Numbered from the stretch's first letter, positions 42,807 through 53,716 are shown. The stretch is 64,000 bases of DNA from Pseudomonas sp. ADAK18 (GCF_012935695.1 NZ_CP052859.1:3823001-3887000), one strand, 5' to 3'. Notes: generated from the letters alone by a model not told the origin. Numbers and translations are program-made.

Positions 42807-43808
42807 TCAACGCAATTGGAGCAGCCCTTGAACCAGCGGCTGCAAGTCCAGGCCGTTGACCTGCTTGACCTGCTCGATCATCGCCTCAGGCCAGCACGCC
42901 ATCCCCAGGCATGCGCCGAGCATCGCACCGAGAATCGCGGCGATGGTGTCGGTGTCGCCGCCAAGGCTGGCGGCCATGCACAGGGCTTCGAAAGCGTCCA
43001 TCTCACCCACGGCCACTTGCTGGGCGAGGGCAAACGACACCACCACCGACTCCTGGGAGGCGACGGAAGTACCGATCAATTCGTAGAGCAGGTCGGTAAA
43101 CAGCGCTTTGTCGCTACTGCCGACACTCAGGGTCCGCGCCCAACTGATGCGGGTGCCGATACGCCCACCGGCGACCCAGTGCCCATGGTTTTCGGCCTGT
43201 TGCGCGATCCGGGTGCCAATGTTCAGTGCTTCTCCCAGGTCCTCGCCATTGATACCCGCCGAAACCACCGCCGCCACTGCTGCCGCGCTGGCAATGCCAA
43301 GCGTGGTGTTGTGAGTCACCTGGCAGGCCTGGATCACCGACTGGATGAACTGTTCAGGGTCGGCAACGTTTGCCGCGATGCCTACCGGTGTAATGCGCAT
43401 GGCTGCACCATTGGTGGTGCCGTAGCGCCCGGACTCTTCCGGGGTGTGGCCGGCCAGGATCATGTCGATCGCGCGTTTGGTCGACGGGCCCAGCAGGTCC
43501 TGGGAGCCTTTGGCGCGCATCACCGCTTCCCAATCGATCAGGCGCTGGGCAAGTACCGTCGGCTCGATCTTGCCTTGGCCATCCACCAGCAACTGGCCCA
43601 CCAGGATCGCCTGTTCGGTGTCATCGGTGATGGAGCCCTTGGGCATGTTGGGCGCAATGGGTTGGTCAGGGCCGGCGTCTTCCAGGGCGGTGATTTCACC
43701 GAAGCGTGCCCTGACCTGCTCGCGACTCAAGGATTGGGTAGGCATACCTAGAGCGTCGCCTAAGGCCAGGCCGTAGAAAGCGCCGAGGGCGCGAGTGTGC
43801 GGGGTCAT
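42807..43808 (-). CDS. ADP-ribosylglycohydrolase family protein
   Basis: A 333-residue hydrolase of the DraG/ADP-ribosylglycohydrolase family, which splits N-glycosidic bonds to ribose with two Mg ions. Metal-binding motifs are GDALGMPTQ (about 16-24), GSITDDTEQA (about 58-67) and GGDTDTIAAILGAMLGA near residue 290. In this operon it likely cleaves a nucleoside or ADP-ribose-like compound rather than a protein modification. It starts at ATG 43808 within the end of the GntR gene (ATGA overlap); a longer frame above is the GntR shadow. Confidence 0.9.
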   Translation of the reverse strand: MTPHTRALGAFYGLALGDALGMPTQSLSREQVRARFGEITALEDAGPDQPIAPNMPKGSITDDTEQAILVGQLLVDGQGKIEPTVLAQRLIDWEAVMRAKGSQDLLGPSTKRAIDMILAGHTPEESGRYGTTNGAAMRITPVGIAANVADPEQFIQSVIQACQVTHNTTLGIASAAAVAAVVSAGINGEDLGEALNIGTRIAQQAENHGHWVAGGRIGTRISWARTLSVGSSDKALFTDLLYELIGTSVASQESVVVSFALAQQVAVGEMDAFEALCMAASLGGDTDTIAAILGAMLGACLGMACWPEAMIEQVKQVNGLDLQPLVQGLLQLR

Positions 43809-44518
43809 TTCGGCGTTCCAAATTGAAGGTGCAGGCGAAAGTGCAGCGGGTCGAGCAAGCTTTCGACGTATTCCATGAACCGCTCGCGACGGTCGTAGGT
43901 AGTGCGCAACGCCTTGAGAAACACGGTGCCGACCGGGCGCCCCAACAACTCGGCGTCGACCTCGTTCAGTGGCTCGGCGCCAATCCACTGGTCACCGCCC
44001 GCGCCGATGTAGCCGTAGGCTGCCAGGGTGATGGTCAGGGAGTTATCGATAAGGCCGACCCTCGGCAGGCTTTCAAGGCCACCCGAGGCAGGCATCAGCG
44101 AGCGCTCCAGGGACACGAAGGTGCCATCGGTGGTGCGACGGCGACGATCGAGGGCAATGAACTGATCGCTGCCGAAGCGGCTGAGCAGGTCCGGCCGCGT
44201 GACCGCTTCAAGACGCAAGATATCGGCGATCACTAAAGCGCCGGTATCCGCCAACGCCTGTGCCCAACCATTGCGTTGATCAAGCGCCATGCCATCGAAG
44301 GTGACGATGGAGCCGACGCCGCTCTGGGTGGCGATGTAGTTACGACGCTTGAGCTCGGCGAGGGCTTCGCGCAGGGTGCCGCGACTGACCGCAAACTCTT
44401 CGGCCAGTTGATGCTCGCCCGGCAACAGGAAACCGTCGGCCATCATCCCGCCCTCGATACGGCGGATCAGCTCGTCGACGACGCGTTTTTTCTTATCAAA
44501 TCGAACATGTCTAATCAT
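43805..44518 (-). CDS. GntR family (HutC-type) regulator
   Basis: A 237-residue regulator: GntR winged helix (about 8-70, VDELIRRIEGGMMADGFLLPGEHQLAEEFAVSRGTLREALAELKRRNYI) and a UTRA effector domain (about 90-235). It heads the cluster with the ADP-ribosylglycohydrolase, NCS1 permease and PfkB kinase, and should control it in response to a sugar or nucleoside. The ATG at 44518 lies inside an ACATG-CATGT dyad, fitting self-regulation. A second ATG two codons upstream is less likely. Confidence 0.88.
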   Translation of the reverse strand: MIRHVRFDKKKRVVDELIRRIEGGMMADGFLLPGEHQLAEEFAVSRGTLREALAELKRRNYIATQSGVGSIVTFDGMALDQRNGWAQALADTGALVIADILRLEAVTRPDLLSRFGSDQFIALDRRRRTTDGTFVSLERSLMPASGGLESLPRVGLIDNSLTITLAAYGYIGAGGDQWIGAEPLNEVDAELLGRPVGTVFLKALRTTYDRRERFMEYVESLLDPLHFRLHLQFGTPK

Positions 44519-44520
44519 GT
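44505..44520. promoter_or_regulatory. Dyad at the GntR start codon
   Basis: ACATG (44505-44509) and CATGT (44516-44520) form a perfect inverted repeat with a 6-base spacer across the GntR start codon. GntR-family operators are often short dyads of this kind near their own gene, so it may serve autorepression. Confidence 0.35.
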
Positions 44521-44588
44521 ACAAATTGATAACCGAAAGCGCCCTGCTACAGCAAGGTAATTATTTCAAGGGAAGGAAAAATTCGGCC

Positions 44589-45149
44589 TCAAGGCTCCAG
44601 GCCAATAGGGAAAAACACACCGTCGCTCCAGACGCCAAGCCAATTCTGACCGTTGATCGGACGGCTCACCGCCAACTCCACCAATTGGTAGAAAACGTTG
44701 CGATGCACCAGGGCTTCGAGGTTGTTGCGTACCAGCAGGTACGGCGCAGGTTCCTGGGTCTGCGGGTCGATCACCACTCGCAATGGGTGATCGGTGCCGG
44801 CTTCGACCTGCTCTTCAACGTTGGTGGTAAAGCGCAGGACCTGGCTTTCGCCCTGCCCTTCAACTTCCAGGGTCACGGCGACAAACGGCGCATCCTCGAC
44901 CGTGATCCCGACCTTTTCCACCGGTGTGATCAAGAAGTAATCATCGCCGTCGCGGCGGATGATGTTGGAGAACAACTTGACCATGGGTTTGCGACCGATA
45001 GGCGTACCCAAGTAAAACCAGGTGCCATCGCGGGCGATGCGCATATCGATGTCGCCGCAAAAGTCCGGATTCCACAGATGCACCGGCGCCGGACCTTTGC
45101 CCTTGGGCAATTGCGCCAACAAATCATTGGCCTTGGCGGAATCGGTCAT
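44589..45149 (-). CDS. DUF1285 protein
   Basis: A 186-residue protein of the DUF1285 family, recognised by APVHLWNPDFCGDIDMRIARDGTWFYLGTPIGRKPMVKLFSNIIRRDGDDYFLITPVEKVGI. Family function is unknown; members are cytoplasmic and common in proteobacteria. A strong AGGAG lies 8 nt before the ATG. It is 17 bp downstream of the DUF4823 lipoprotein gene, so the two are probably co-transcribed. Confidence 0.9.
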   Translation of the reverse strand: MTDSAKANDLLAQLPKGKGPAPVHLWNPDFCGDIDMRIARDGTWFYLGTPIGRKPMVKLFSNIIRRDGDDYFLITPVEKVGITVEDAPFVAVTLEVEGQGESQVLRFTTNVEEQVEAGTDHPLRVVIDPQTQEPAPYLLVRNNLEALVHRNVFYQLVELAVSRPINGQNWLGVWSDGVFFPIGLEP

Positions 45150-45166
45150 GGGGTTCTCCTCAGGTC

Positions 45167-45772
45167 TTACTGATCACTCATGCCCAACAGGCTACGGGCG
45201 TATTGCGCCAGGGGCTTGGCAATCAGGTCTTCAGGCGTGGTGTCGTGGAACGTCAGTAAACCGCCACGACTGCGAATCCGTGCAGTATCAATCAAGTACT
45301 GGGTGCTGGTCTCGATCAACATGATCTGAATCACCCCGCTGTCGATCCCCAGGCGATCCACGGCCTGCTGGTCGGCCCATTCATCAGCATTGCCGATACG
45401 GTCATCGGCCTTGGCGAAGCGGGTGTACAGCAAGTAATGGGCGCCAACGCTACGGGCTTCGGCCATTGCCTGTTCCAGACCCTCCGGTGCGCGAGCGCGG
45501 CGGACCATGGGGAAATACTCGACAAAGCCGTTGAAGGCTTCTTCGGCCACCACGTTGGGACGCGGGTAGGCGCTGCCCGGCGGCGTAAACGCACCCTGGG
45601 CAATAAAGATAAAGGAGTCGGGCTGCACGCGGATCGAGTTGGCGCGACGGGTATCACTGTGATCCAGAAGCCCAGCATCGCTCATCTGATAGCGAGTGCC
45701 TTCGGCCATATCACTGACGGTCATGCAGCCACCCAACGCCAGTGACGCCAGCAACAACACCAGACTACGCAT
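45167..45772 (-). CDS. DUF4823 lipoprotein
   Basis: A 201-residue lipoprotein with lipobox LALGGC (Cys16) and a mature domain of the DUF4823 family (YFPMVRRARAPEGLEQAMAEARSVGAHYLLYTRFAKADDRIG). Location is the periplasmic face of a membrane; function unknown. A GGAGG lies 8 nt before the ATG. It is upstream of and close to the DUF1285 gene. Confidence 0.87.
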   Translation of the reverse strand: MRSLVLLLASLALGGCMTVSDMAEGTRYQMSDAGLLDHSDTRRANSIRVQPDSFIFIAQGAFTPPGSAYPRPNVVAEEAFNGFVEYFPMVRRARAPEGLEQAMAEARSVGAHYLLYTRFAKADDRIGNADEWADQQAVDRLGIDSGVIQIMLIETSTQYLIDTARIRSRGGLLTFHDTTPEDLIAKPLAQYARSLLGMSDQ

Positions 45773-45846
45773 CCTATCCTCCAGAAGCCGGTGACGGAAA
45801 ACCGGCGAATGGGCACGAGATGCAGATTTTGCGCCAGCTTGGGGGA

Positions 45847-46815
45847 TTAGCCGCCGATGATCTTCATCACTGTTGCCCCGCCCGAGAACGCCACTTCTTG
45901 CTTGTCGCCCAATGCCTTGACCAATAGCCGCTGCAAGGCCGGCAGCGCCTGATGGCGGGGCTTGTCCAGCAGGTCGCCAACGTAGTGGCGGTTACTCGAC
46001 GACAAGCAGCCATGGAGCCAGCCCGTGGACGACAGCCGCAACCTCGAACAGGTGCGGCAGAACGGTACGCTTTCGTTGGCAATCACACCAAAGAAGCCTT
46101 TGCCCGGGACTTCATAACGCACGGCTGTGGCGTCTACCGGGGCATCGGCTTGCAGGTATTCATGGTGGTCGCCAATCAGGCTCAGCAATTGCTGGAGGCT
46201 GACGAATTGCTGGAGGAAGGCATTGGCGTCACTGGCCAAGTGGCCCATGCGCATCAGTTCGATAAAGCGCAACTCATAGCCGCGCTCCAGGCAATAGTCG
46301 AGCAGCGGCATCACCTGGTCGAGGTTCTGACCGCGCAACGGCACCATATTGACCTTGATCTTGATCCCGGCCGCGCTCGCCTGGTCCATACCATCGAGCA
46401 CCGTGGCCAGATCGCCGCCGCGGGCAATGCTGCGAAAGCCGTCGGCATCTAGGGTATCGAGGGAAACGTTGATCCGCCGAATCCCGGCATCCACCAGCAG
46501 TGGCAGCTTGCGCGCCAGTAACTGGCCGTTGGTGGTCAGGCTGATGTCACTCAAACCCATCTGCCCCACCGCGCCCATGAAGGCTTCCAGCTTGGGACTG
46601 ACCAGCGGTTCACCACCGGTAATGCGCAGACGCTCGATACCGGCGGCCTCAATCAAATAGGCCACGCCCCGTGCCATCGCCTCAGCCGACAGCTCATCCT
46701 GCGCAGCCACCAGCCGCTTGCCATTGGGCACGCAGTAGGTACACGCGTAGTTGCAAGCTGAGGTCAGGCTGATCCGCAAATTGCGGAATCGCCTGCCTTG
46801 TCGATCAACGATCAT
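45847..46815 (-). CDS. moaA: GTP 3',8-cyclase MoaA
   Basis: A 322-residue radical-SAM enzyme for the first step of molybdenum cofactor synthesis, converting GTP to 3',8-cyclo-7,8-dihydro-GTP. The first 4Fe-4S cluster is bound by Cys21, Cys25 and Cys28 (CNYACTYC); the second by Cys253, Cys256 and Cys270 (CRTCSRLRLSSTGWLHGC). The C-terminal GG is needed in the family for substrate binding. A GGAG lies 6 nt before the ATG. No other moa genes are near. Pseudomonads often have two moaA copies and this would be one. Confidence 0.92.
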   Translation of the reverse strand: MIVDRQGRRFRNLRISLTSACNYACTYCVPNGKRLVAAQDELSAEAMARGVAYLIEAAGIERLRITGGEPLVSPKLEAFMGAVGQMGLSDISLTTNGQLLARKLPLLVDAGIRRINVSLDTLDADGFRSIARGGDLATVLDGMDQASAAGIKIKVNMVPLRGQNLDQVMPLLDYCLERGYELRFIELMRMGHLASDANAFLQQFVSLQQLLSLIGDHHEYLQADAPVDATAVRYEVPGKGFFGVIANESVPFCRTCSRLRLSSTGWLHGCLSSSNRHYVGDLLDKPRHQALPALQRLLVKALGDKQEVAFSGGATVMKIIGG

Positions 46816-46954
46816 GGATCACTCCGGCAGAGGATAATTCGGGCGCGCTAGAACCTGACTCATAAATCAGATTTTAGCAAGGTCCTTGCCTGAGTATATT
46901 CCTGGGCTACTGCACCCGACAGAAAATCATATCGCCATCACTTGGGCGAATGAC

Positions 46955-47608
46955 TCAGGTAGCGGGTGTCTCGGCGCTCGGCAGATCGGTGCTGTGCTTG
47001 CGCTTGTTGCCCATGCGCACGCCGATATCCATCAGGAACTGGAAGAAGCCTTCCTGATCTTCCAGCACATTGCTCCAGAACGGCGAGTGATACAGCGCGA
47101 CGGCGCCATGCACCAACGCCCAGGCAGCGCAGTAGTGGAAGTACGGCGGCACATCTTCCAGCTTGCCTTCGCTGATGCGGCCCTTGATCAACAGGGTCAG
47201 GCGTTCGAAGTTGGAGGCGCGGATCTTGTGCAGTTCCTCGACCATTTCCGGCACCTGGTTGCCCTTGACCACCTTCTCTTCCAGGCGATCGAACAAGCGG
47301 TAGCGTTGCGGATCACGCATGCGGAATTCGAAGTAGGCCCGGGACAGGGCTTCCTTGTCCTTGTCGACATCCGCCGAGTGCAACAACTCGTTCAAATCCC
47401 GCTCGTAGTCGAGCATCAGGCGCAAATAGATCTCGGCCTTGGACTTGAAGTGTTTGTAGATAGTGCCTTTGCCGATACCCACGGCATCCGCAATCATCTC
47501 GACGGTGACGCTGTCTTCACCTTGTTCGAGGAACAGCTTAAGTGCGGTGTCGAGAATTTCCTGCTCGCGGCGGCGAAACTCACGGACCTTACGGGGTTCT
47601 TTGTGCAT
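46955..47608 (-). CDS. TetR family regulator
   Basis: A 217-residue TetR-type regulator: basic helix-turn-helix (about 13-60, RREQEILDTALKLFLEQGEDSVTVEMIADAVGIGKGTIYKHFKSKAEIY) and a large ligand domain that I cannot assign. It is not PsrA, whose sequence is different. Its position next to tatD and the rgsA locus corresponds to PA2957 of P. aeruginosa. Targets are unknown. ATG 47608 is the family-like start; the frame above is spurious. Confidence 0.87.
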   Translation of the reverse strand: MHKEPRKVREFRRREQEILDTALKLFLEQGEDSVTVEMIADAVGIGKGTIYKHFKSKAEIYLRLMLDYERDLNELLHSADVDKDKEALSRAYFEFRMRDPQRYRLFDRLEEKVVKGNQVPEMVEELHKIRASNFERLTLLIKGRISEGKLEDVPPYFHYCAAWALVHGAVALYHSPFWSNVLEDQEGFFQFLMDIGVRMGNKRKHSTDLPSAETPAT

Positions 47609-47904
47609 AAGAAAAGGTCTGCAGAGGTCAATATGGGGAGGGTTGTGCGCTCCCAAGCGGTGCTTGGCGGAACGTTTTACCCAGTGCATGGGATTATCCC
47701 GACTGAACGGTCGTTGGGCAACGTCTATGTGAACAACCCATACACTTAACTTACAGTCCGCCAACGAATAAGGCGGTATGAGTCAGAAATAAGACACGAC
47801 TTATTCGGGCGTCTACCACATCAATGAGAACTCAACCGAAGCGGGCGTATTCCAAATCTGTTTAAAAAACGATCAGATGCGGCTGGACTGAATGGGATAC
47901 TGAT

Positions 47905-47912
47905 CAATACTT
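47905..47912 (+). promoter_or_regulatory. RpoS-like -10 element of rgsA
   Basis: CAATACTT resembles the extended sigma-S -10 element (CTATACT) and lies about 8 nt before the predicted start of the small RNA. RgsA is reported to depend on RpoS. Confidence 0.5.
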
Positions 47913-47917
47913 GAAAT

Positions 47918-48035
47918 GTCGGCGCGACATCTCCCCCAAGTGATGCGTCGACCTGGGTACCGACGGACTGTGTACCTTTGTTTTACTCCTAATGGTCTTA
48001 GCCCGGATTCACCCCCCAGAACCCGGGTTTTTTTT
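47918..48035 (+). ncRNA. rgsA: RgsA (P16) small RNA
   Basis: A predicted transcript of about 118 nt on the plus strand ending in a hairpin and T-run. Its place, between the TetR gene and tatD, is the place of RgsA (P16) in P. aeruginosa between PA2958 and PA2959. The region has internal dyads (TGTCGGCGCGACA) and an RpoS-like -10 box directly upstream, both in line with the known Gac/RpoS-linked RNA. The 5' end is estimated from the promoter. Both identity and ends need a covariance-model search and transcript mapping. Confidence 0.75.
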
Positions 48036-48036
48036 G
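48002..48036 (+). terminator. rgsA terminator
   Basis: CCCGGATTC pairs with GAACCCGGG with one mismatch, leaving a short C-rich loop, and eight T follow. It also faces the end of tatD on the other strand. Confidence 0.75.
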
Positions 48037-48044
48037 CCCTGAAT

Positions 48045-48827
48045 TTAAGCGACGTGTGCCAGGGGGAACAGGCGCTTGAAGTTTTCGGTGGTCTGTTCGG
48101 CAAACCGCTCGTAGGACTCGCCCCGCAGCATCGCCAGGTAATCCGCCACATCGCGCACATATTGCGGCAGGTTCGGCTTGCCACGATGGGGGATGGGTGC
48201 CAGGTACGGTGAATCGGTCTCCACCAGCAGGCGGTCCGCCGGGACCTGGCGAGCCACATCACGCAACGCATCCGCATTACGGAAGGTCACGATGCCCGAC
48301 AGGGAAATGTAAAAGCCCAGGTCCAGGGCAGCCTTGGCCATGTCCCAATCCTCGGTGAAGCAATGCAACACGCCCGCTTGGGGCAGTGCGGCCTCGCGCA
48401 GCAGCGCCAAGGTATCGGCACGGGCGCCACGGGTGTGGACGATCACCGGTTTGCCGGTTTGCTGGGCGGCTTGCAGGTGCAGACGGAACGAAGCCTGTTG
48501 GAGCTCGGCGGCTTCCGGTTCGTAGTGATAATCCAGGCCGGTCTCGCCAATGGCTACCACTCGCGGGTGATTAAGCTCACCCAGCAGCCAATCCAGAGCC
48601 GGCGCTTCACCAGGCTTGAGGTCCAGGGGATGAATGCCCACCGAACAATCGACATCGGCGTAACGATCCGCCAGGGCTTTGACGTCGGCGGCGTTTTCTG
48701 CGCTGACGCCGATACACAGGAAGTGCCCTACCCCGCGCTGACGCGCAGCCTCAAGGGCGGCATCCAGGGAGCCGCCGTGTTCGGCGAGGTCGAGGCGATC
48801 GAGGTGGCAATGGGAGTCTACGAGCAT
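48045..48827 (-). CDS. tatD: TatD family metal-dependent hydrolase
   Basis: A 260-residue TatD/YcfH-type nuclease-like hydrolase of the amidohydrolase fold. Metal ligands are His6 and His8 (DSHCHLD), Glu in GETGLDYHY (about 95), His in VIVHTRGA and HCFTED, and Asp in VETDSPYLAP. The family removes 3' ends from DNA or RNA. It is 63 bp downstream of holB, where pilZ normally intervenes in pseudomonads. Confidence 0.92.
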   Translation of the reverse strand: MLVDSHCHLDRLDLAEHGGSLDAALEAARQRGVGHFLCIGVSAENAADVKALADRYADVDCSVGIHPLDLKPGEAPALDWLLGELNHPRVVAIGETGLDYHYEPEAAELQQASFRLHLQAAQQTGKPVIVHTRGARADTLALLREAALPQAGVLHCFTEDWDMAKAALDLGFYISLSGIVTFRNADALRDVARQVPADRLLVETDSPYLAPIPHRGKPNLPQYVRDVADYLAMLRGESYERFAEQTTENFKRLFPLAHVA

Positions 48828-48890
48828 AGGAAGTTACAACTTGAGTCGCGGGAAGTGTCTGGCCAACGATACACCTGTCGGCCACTGAAA

Positions 48891-50514
<1,624 letters not shown>

Positions 50515-50524
50515 TTAGTCAGAG

Positions 50525-51655
50525 TCATTGCGGGCTTTGCGGCGCGTCGGCGTCCGGCACTGAAGCAGGTTCGGGCGCTTGTTCGGCGGGGGCCTCGGGG
50601 GCGGCATCCGTCGGCTTCGCCACGGGCGCAGGGCTGGAACGATAATCGGCGCGACGCTTCATCTGGAATTCACGCACTGCTGAATTATGCGCATCCAGGT
50701 TGTCAGAGAAAATATGGCTGCCGTCGCCACGGGCGACAAAGTACAGGCTGCTGCCCGGCACCGGGTTCAGCGCCGCATGAATGGCCTCACGACCGACCAT
50801 GGCAATCGGTGTCGGCGGCAGGCCACTAATCACGTAAGTGTTGTAGGGCGTGGCTTCTTTGAGGTGGGCGCGGGTCAACTTGCCGTTATAGCGCTCACCC
50901 AGGCCATAGATCACCGTCGGGTCGGTTTGCAGCAACATGCCGATCTGCATACGCCGTACAAACACCCCGGCAATCTGCCCACGCTCTTCTGGCACACCGG
51001 TTTCTTTCTCCACCAGGGAGGCCATGATCAGCGCTTGATAGGGCTCGGTGTAGGGCGCGTCGGGAGCGCGCTTGCTCCATTCCTGAGCGAGGACATCGTC
51101 CAGTCGGTTGTAGGACTTTTTCAGTAACTCAAGGTCCGTCATGCCACGCACGAAACGATAGGTATCCGGGAAGAACCGCCCTTCCGGGAAAATGCCTGGG
51201 TGACCGAGCTTATCCATCACCTCGCTGTCGCTCAAGCCCGAGAGGGTTTGCTCGATTTTTTCATGCTTGGCCAGGGCGGCGCGCACCTGACGGAAGTTCC
51301 AACCTTCCACCAGCGTGATGCTGTACTGCACCACTTCGCCACGCTGCCACAAACCGATCAGGCCCTGGGCGGTAAGGCCGGGTGTCATGCGATATTCACC
51401 GCTGTGCAGCGGCTGACCGTCGAGGTTGAAACGCCAGTAGAGACGCAACCAGAAGGCATCCTTAAGCACGCCGTCATTTTCCAGACGATTGAAGGTGCCG
51501 GTGGGTGTCGCACCGGCCGGCACATCCAGCAACTGCTCCTGGGTCAGGTTTAAAGACTGTTCCAGGGCCGAGTTCATCTTCCAGGCAGAAGCGCCCAGCA
51601 GCAGACCCGCCAGGACCAGACCGATCTCCAGCAACAGTACAAATTTACGTCTCAA
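50525..51655 (-). CDS. mltG: Endolytic murein transglycosylase MltG
   Basis: A 376-residue inner-membrane lytic transglycosylase that cuts nascent glycan and helps end strand growth. A membrane anchor is at about 4-24; the catalytic Glu is in MASLVEKETGVPEERGQIAGVF near 210, followed by LLQTDPTVIYGLG. Start TTG 51655 is inferred from the family start (MRRKF-like, LRRKFVLLLE) and lies two bases after the pabC stop. The C-terminal 45 residues are Pro/Ala-rich and beyond the usual domain. Confidence 0.9.
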   Translation of the reverse strand: MRRKFVLLLEIGLVLAGLLLGASAWKMNSALEQSLNLTQEQLLDVPAGATPTGTFNRLENDGVLKDAFWLRLYWRFNLDGQPLHSGEYRMTPGLTAQGLIGLWQRGEVVQYSITLVEGWNFRQVRAALAKHEKIEQTLSGLSDSEVMDKLGHPGIFPEGRFFPDTYRFVRGMTDLELLKKSYNRLDDVLAQEWSKRAPDAPYTEPYQALIMASLVEKETGVPEERGQIAGVFVRRMQIGMLLQTDPTVIYGLGERYNGKLTRAHLKEATPYNTYVISGLPPTPIAMVGREAIHAALNPVPGSSLYFVARGDGSHIFSDNLDAHNSAVREFQMKRRADYRSSPAPVAKPTDAAPEAPAEQAPEPASVPDADAPQSPQ

Positions 51656-51656
51656 A

Positions 51657-52472
51657 TCAAATATCCAATAGCGCGCGAACAATGCCTTGCAGTTTACGGG
51701 TGAGCGGCCCAACCGACCAGCTCATTGCCCCACATCCACGCACCGGCCAAATGCCATACACGCTGTTGCAAACGAAGACTTCATCAGCCTGTTGCAATTG
51801 GTCAAAACTTACATCGGCCACGATTACCGGGATGCCCAACGTCCGCGCTTGGGCCAACAACTCGGCCCGCATGACGCCAGCGACACCGCAACGATTCAGA
51901 TCAGCGGTCAGCAACATGCCGTCACGCACCAGGAACAGGTTGCTGAACACGCCTTCGATGACTCGACCGGACATATCCAGCATCAAACCTTCTGCATGAT
52001 CGGCATCCAGCCACTCGGAACGGGCGATCACCTGCTCCAGGCGATTGAGGTGCTTGAGACCGGCAAGCAAGGGTTGCTCGGACAAACGGGTAACACATGG
52101 AAACAGGCGTATGCCAGACGAACCATGAGCTTCGGGATAAATGGCAGGTGGACTGCCTTGTAGAATGCGACGCGCTGGGGCGCCCGCGTTGATGCCATAA
52201 CCGCGCAGGCTATCGCCACGCGTGAGGATCAACTTGAGGACACCGTCGCCCAAGACGGCGGCATAGGCCAACAACTCGCTGCGGATCAACGACTGATCCA
52301 CAACAATCGCCAACCGCCTGCAGCCTTCGTCCAGGCGCTGCAGGTGGCGATCGAGCAGCACCGGCTGCCCGGCCTTGACCGCGATGGTCTCAAACAGACC
52401 ATCGCCGTATGCCAGGCCGCGATCTTTCAGGGGCACTGCGTCCTCCGGCTGACCGTCGACCCAGCTGTGCAT
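51657..52472 (-). CDS. pabC: Aminodeoxychorismate lyase
   Basis: A 271-residue PLP enzyme of the branched-chain aminotransferase fold that makes 4-aminobenzoate for folate. It begins [44 protein letters not shown] and has GLKHLNRLEQVIARSEW, where the PLP lysine lies. It shares one base with the fabF stop (TAATG) and is followed closely by mltG, the standard gammaproteobacterial order. Confidence 0.93.
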   Translation of the reverse strand: MHSWVDGQPEDAVPLKDRGLAYGDGLFETIAVKAGQPVLLDRHLQRLDEGCRRLAIVVDQSLIRSELLAYAAVLGDGVLKLILTRGDSLRGYGINAGAPARRILQGSPPAIYPEAHGSSGIRLFPCVTRLSEQPLLAGLKHLNRLEQVIARSEWLDADHAEGLMLDMSGRVIEGVFSNLFLVRDGMLLTADLNRCGVAGVMRAELLAQARTLGIPVIVADVSFDQLQQADEVFVCNSVYGIWPVRGCGAMSWSVGPLTRKLQGIVRALLDI

Positions 52473-53716
52473 TACTCGGCGAACCGACGGAACACCAGGG
52501 AACCGTTAGTGCCGCCAAAGCCAAACGAGTTGGACAGCACCACGTCGATCGGCATCTTCTGCGGCTCGTGAGGCACGAAGTTCAGGTCGCAACCCTCATC
52601 CGGCTCATCCAGATTGATGGTCGGCGGTGCGACCTGATCCTGGATCGCCAGCACACTGAAGATCGCCTCGACCGCGCCCGCCGCACCCAACAGGTGACCG
52701 GTCATGGACTTGGTGGAGCTCACCGCCAGCTTATAGGCGTGCTCGCCAAACACCGACTTGATGGCCTCGGCTTCCGCCAGGTCTCCGGTAGGAGTCGAAG
52801 TGCCGTGGGCGTTGATGTACTGCACCTGATCGACGTTGATCTTGGCATCACGCAGTGCGTTGGTGATGCAACGTGCAGCGCCTGCACCATCGGCCGGCGG
52901 CGACGTCATGTGGTAGGCATCACCGCTCATGCCAAAACCGATCAGCTCGGCGTAGATGGTCGCGCCACGAGCCTTGGCGTGCTCCAGCTCCTCGAGGACC
53001 AGCGCACCGGCACCATCGGAAAGCACGAAGCCATCACGGCCCTTGTCCCACGGACGGCTGGCACGGGTCGGCTCGTCATTGCGGGTCGACAGCGCCCGGG
53101 AAGCACCAAAGCCGCCCATGCCCAGACCGCAAGCTGCCATTTCGGCGCCACCGGCGATCATCACGTCAGCCTCGTCATAGGCGATGTTGCGCGCCGCCAT
53201 GCCGATGCAGTGAGTGCCCGTGGTGCACGCCGTGGAAATGGCGTAGTTCGGCCCCTGAGCACCCAGATGGATGGACAGGAAGCCGGAAATCATATTGATG
53301 ATCGAACCGGGCACGAAGAACGGTGAGATTCGACGGGGACCGGATTCGTGCAGGGTGCGACTGGTTTCTTCGATATTGGTCAGACCGCCAATACCCGAAC
53401 CCATGGCCACGCCGATGCGCTCACGGTTGGCGTCGGTGACTTCCAGGCCGGCATTACGCATCGCCTGAAAACCGGCTGCCAGGCCGTATTGAATGAACAG
53501 GTCGAGTTTGCGGGATTCCTTGACCGAGAGATATTCCTCGACGTTGAAACCCTTTACCGAGCCGCCAAAACGGGTGGAATAGGCAGAAAGGTCCGTATGC
53601 TCAATCAGACCAATACCACTGTGGCCAGCCAGAATGCCCTGCCAACTGCTCGGCACATCCGTACCCAGTGGCGACAACATACCCATACCGGTGACTACGA
53701 CGCGTCTACGCGACAC
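52472..53716 (-). CDS. fabF: 3-oxoacyl-ACP synthase II
   Basis: The 414-residue condensing enzyme KAS II of type II fatty-acid synthesis, elongating acyl-ACP with malonyl-ACP. The nucleophile is Cys164 in [10 protein letters not shown], and the two histidines lie in [11 protein letters not shown] and [10 protein letters not shown]. It starts with GTG 53716 and has AGGAG before it. A terminator-like hairpin separates it from acpP, so part of its transcription may depend on readthrough. Confidence 0.96.
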   Translation of the reverse strand: MSRRRVVVTGMGMLSPLGTDVPSSWQGILAGHSGIGLIEHTDLSAYSTRFGGSVKGFNVEEYLSVKESRKLDLFIQYGLAAGFQAMRNAGLEVTDANRERIGVAMGSGIGGLTNIEETSRTLHESGPRRISPFFVPGSIINMISGFLSIHLGAQGPNYAISTACTTGTHCIGMAARNIAYDEADVMIAGGAEMAACGLGMGGFGASRALSTRNDEPTRASRPWDKGRDGFVLSDGAGALVLEELEHAKARGATIYAELIGFGMSGDAYHMTSPPADGAGAARCITNALRDAKINVDQVQYINAHGTSTPTGDLAEAEAIKSVFGEHAYKLAVSSTKSMTGHLLGAAGAVEAIFSVLAIQDQVAPPTINLDEPDEGCDLNFVPHEPQKMPIDVVLSNSFGFGGTNGSLVFRRFAE

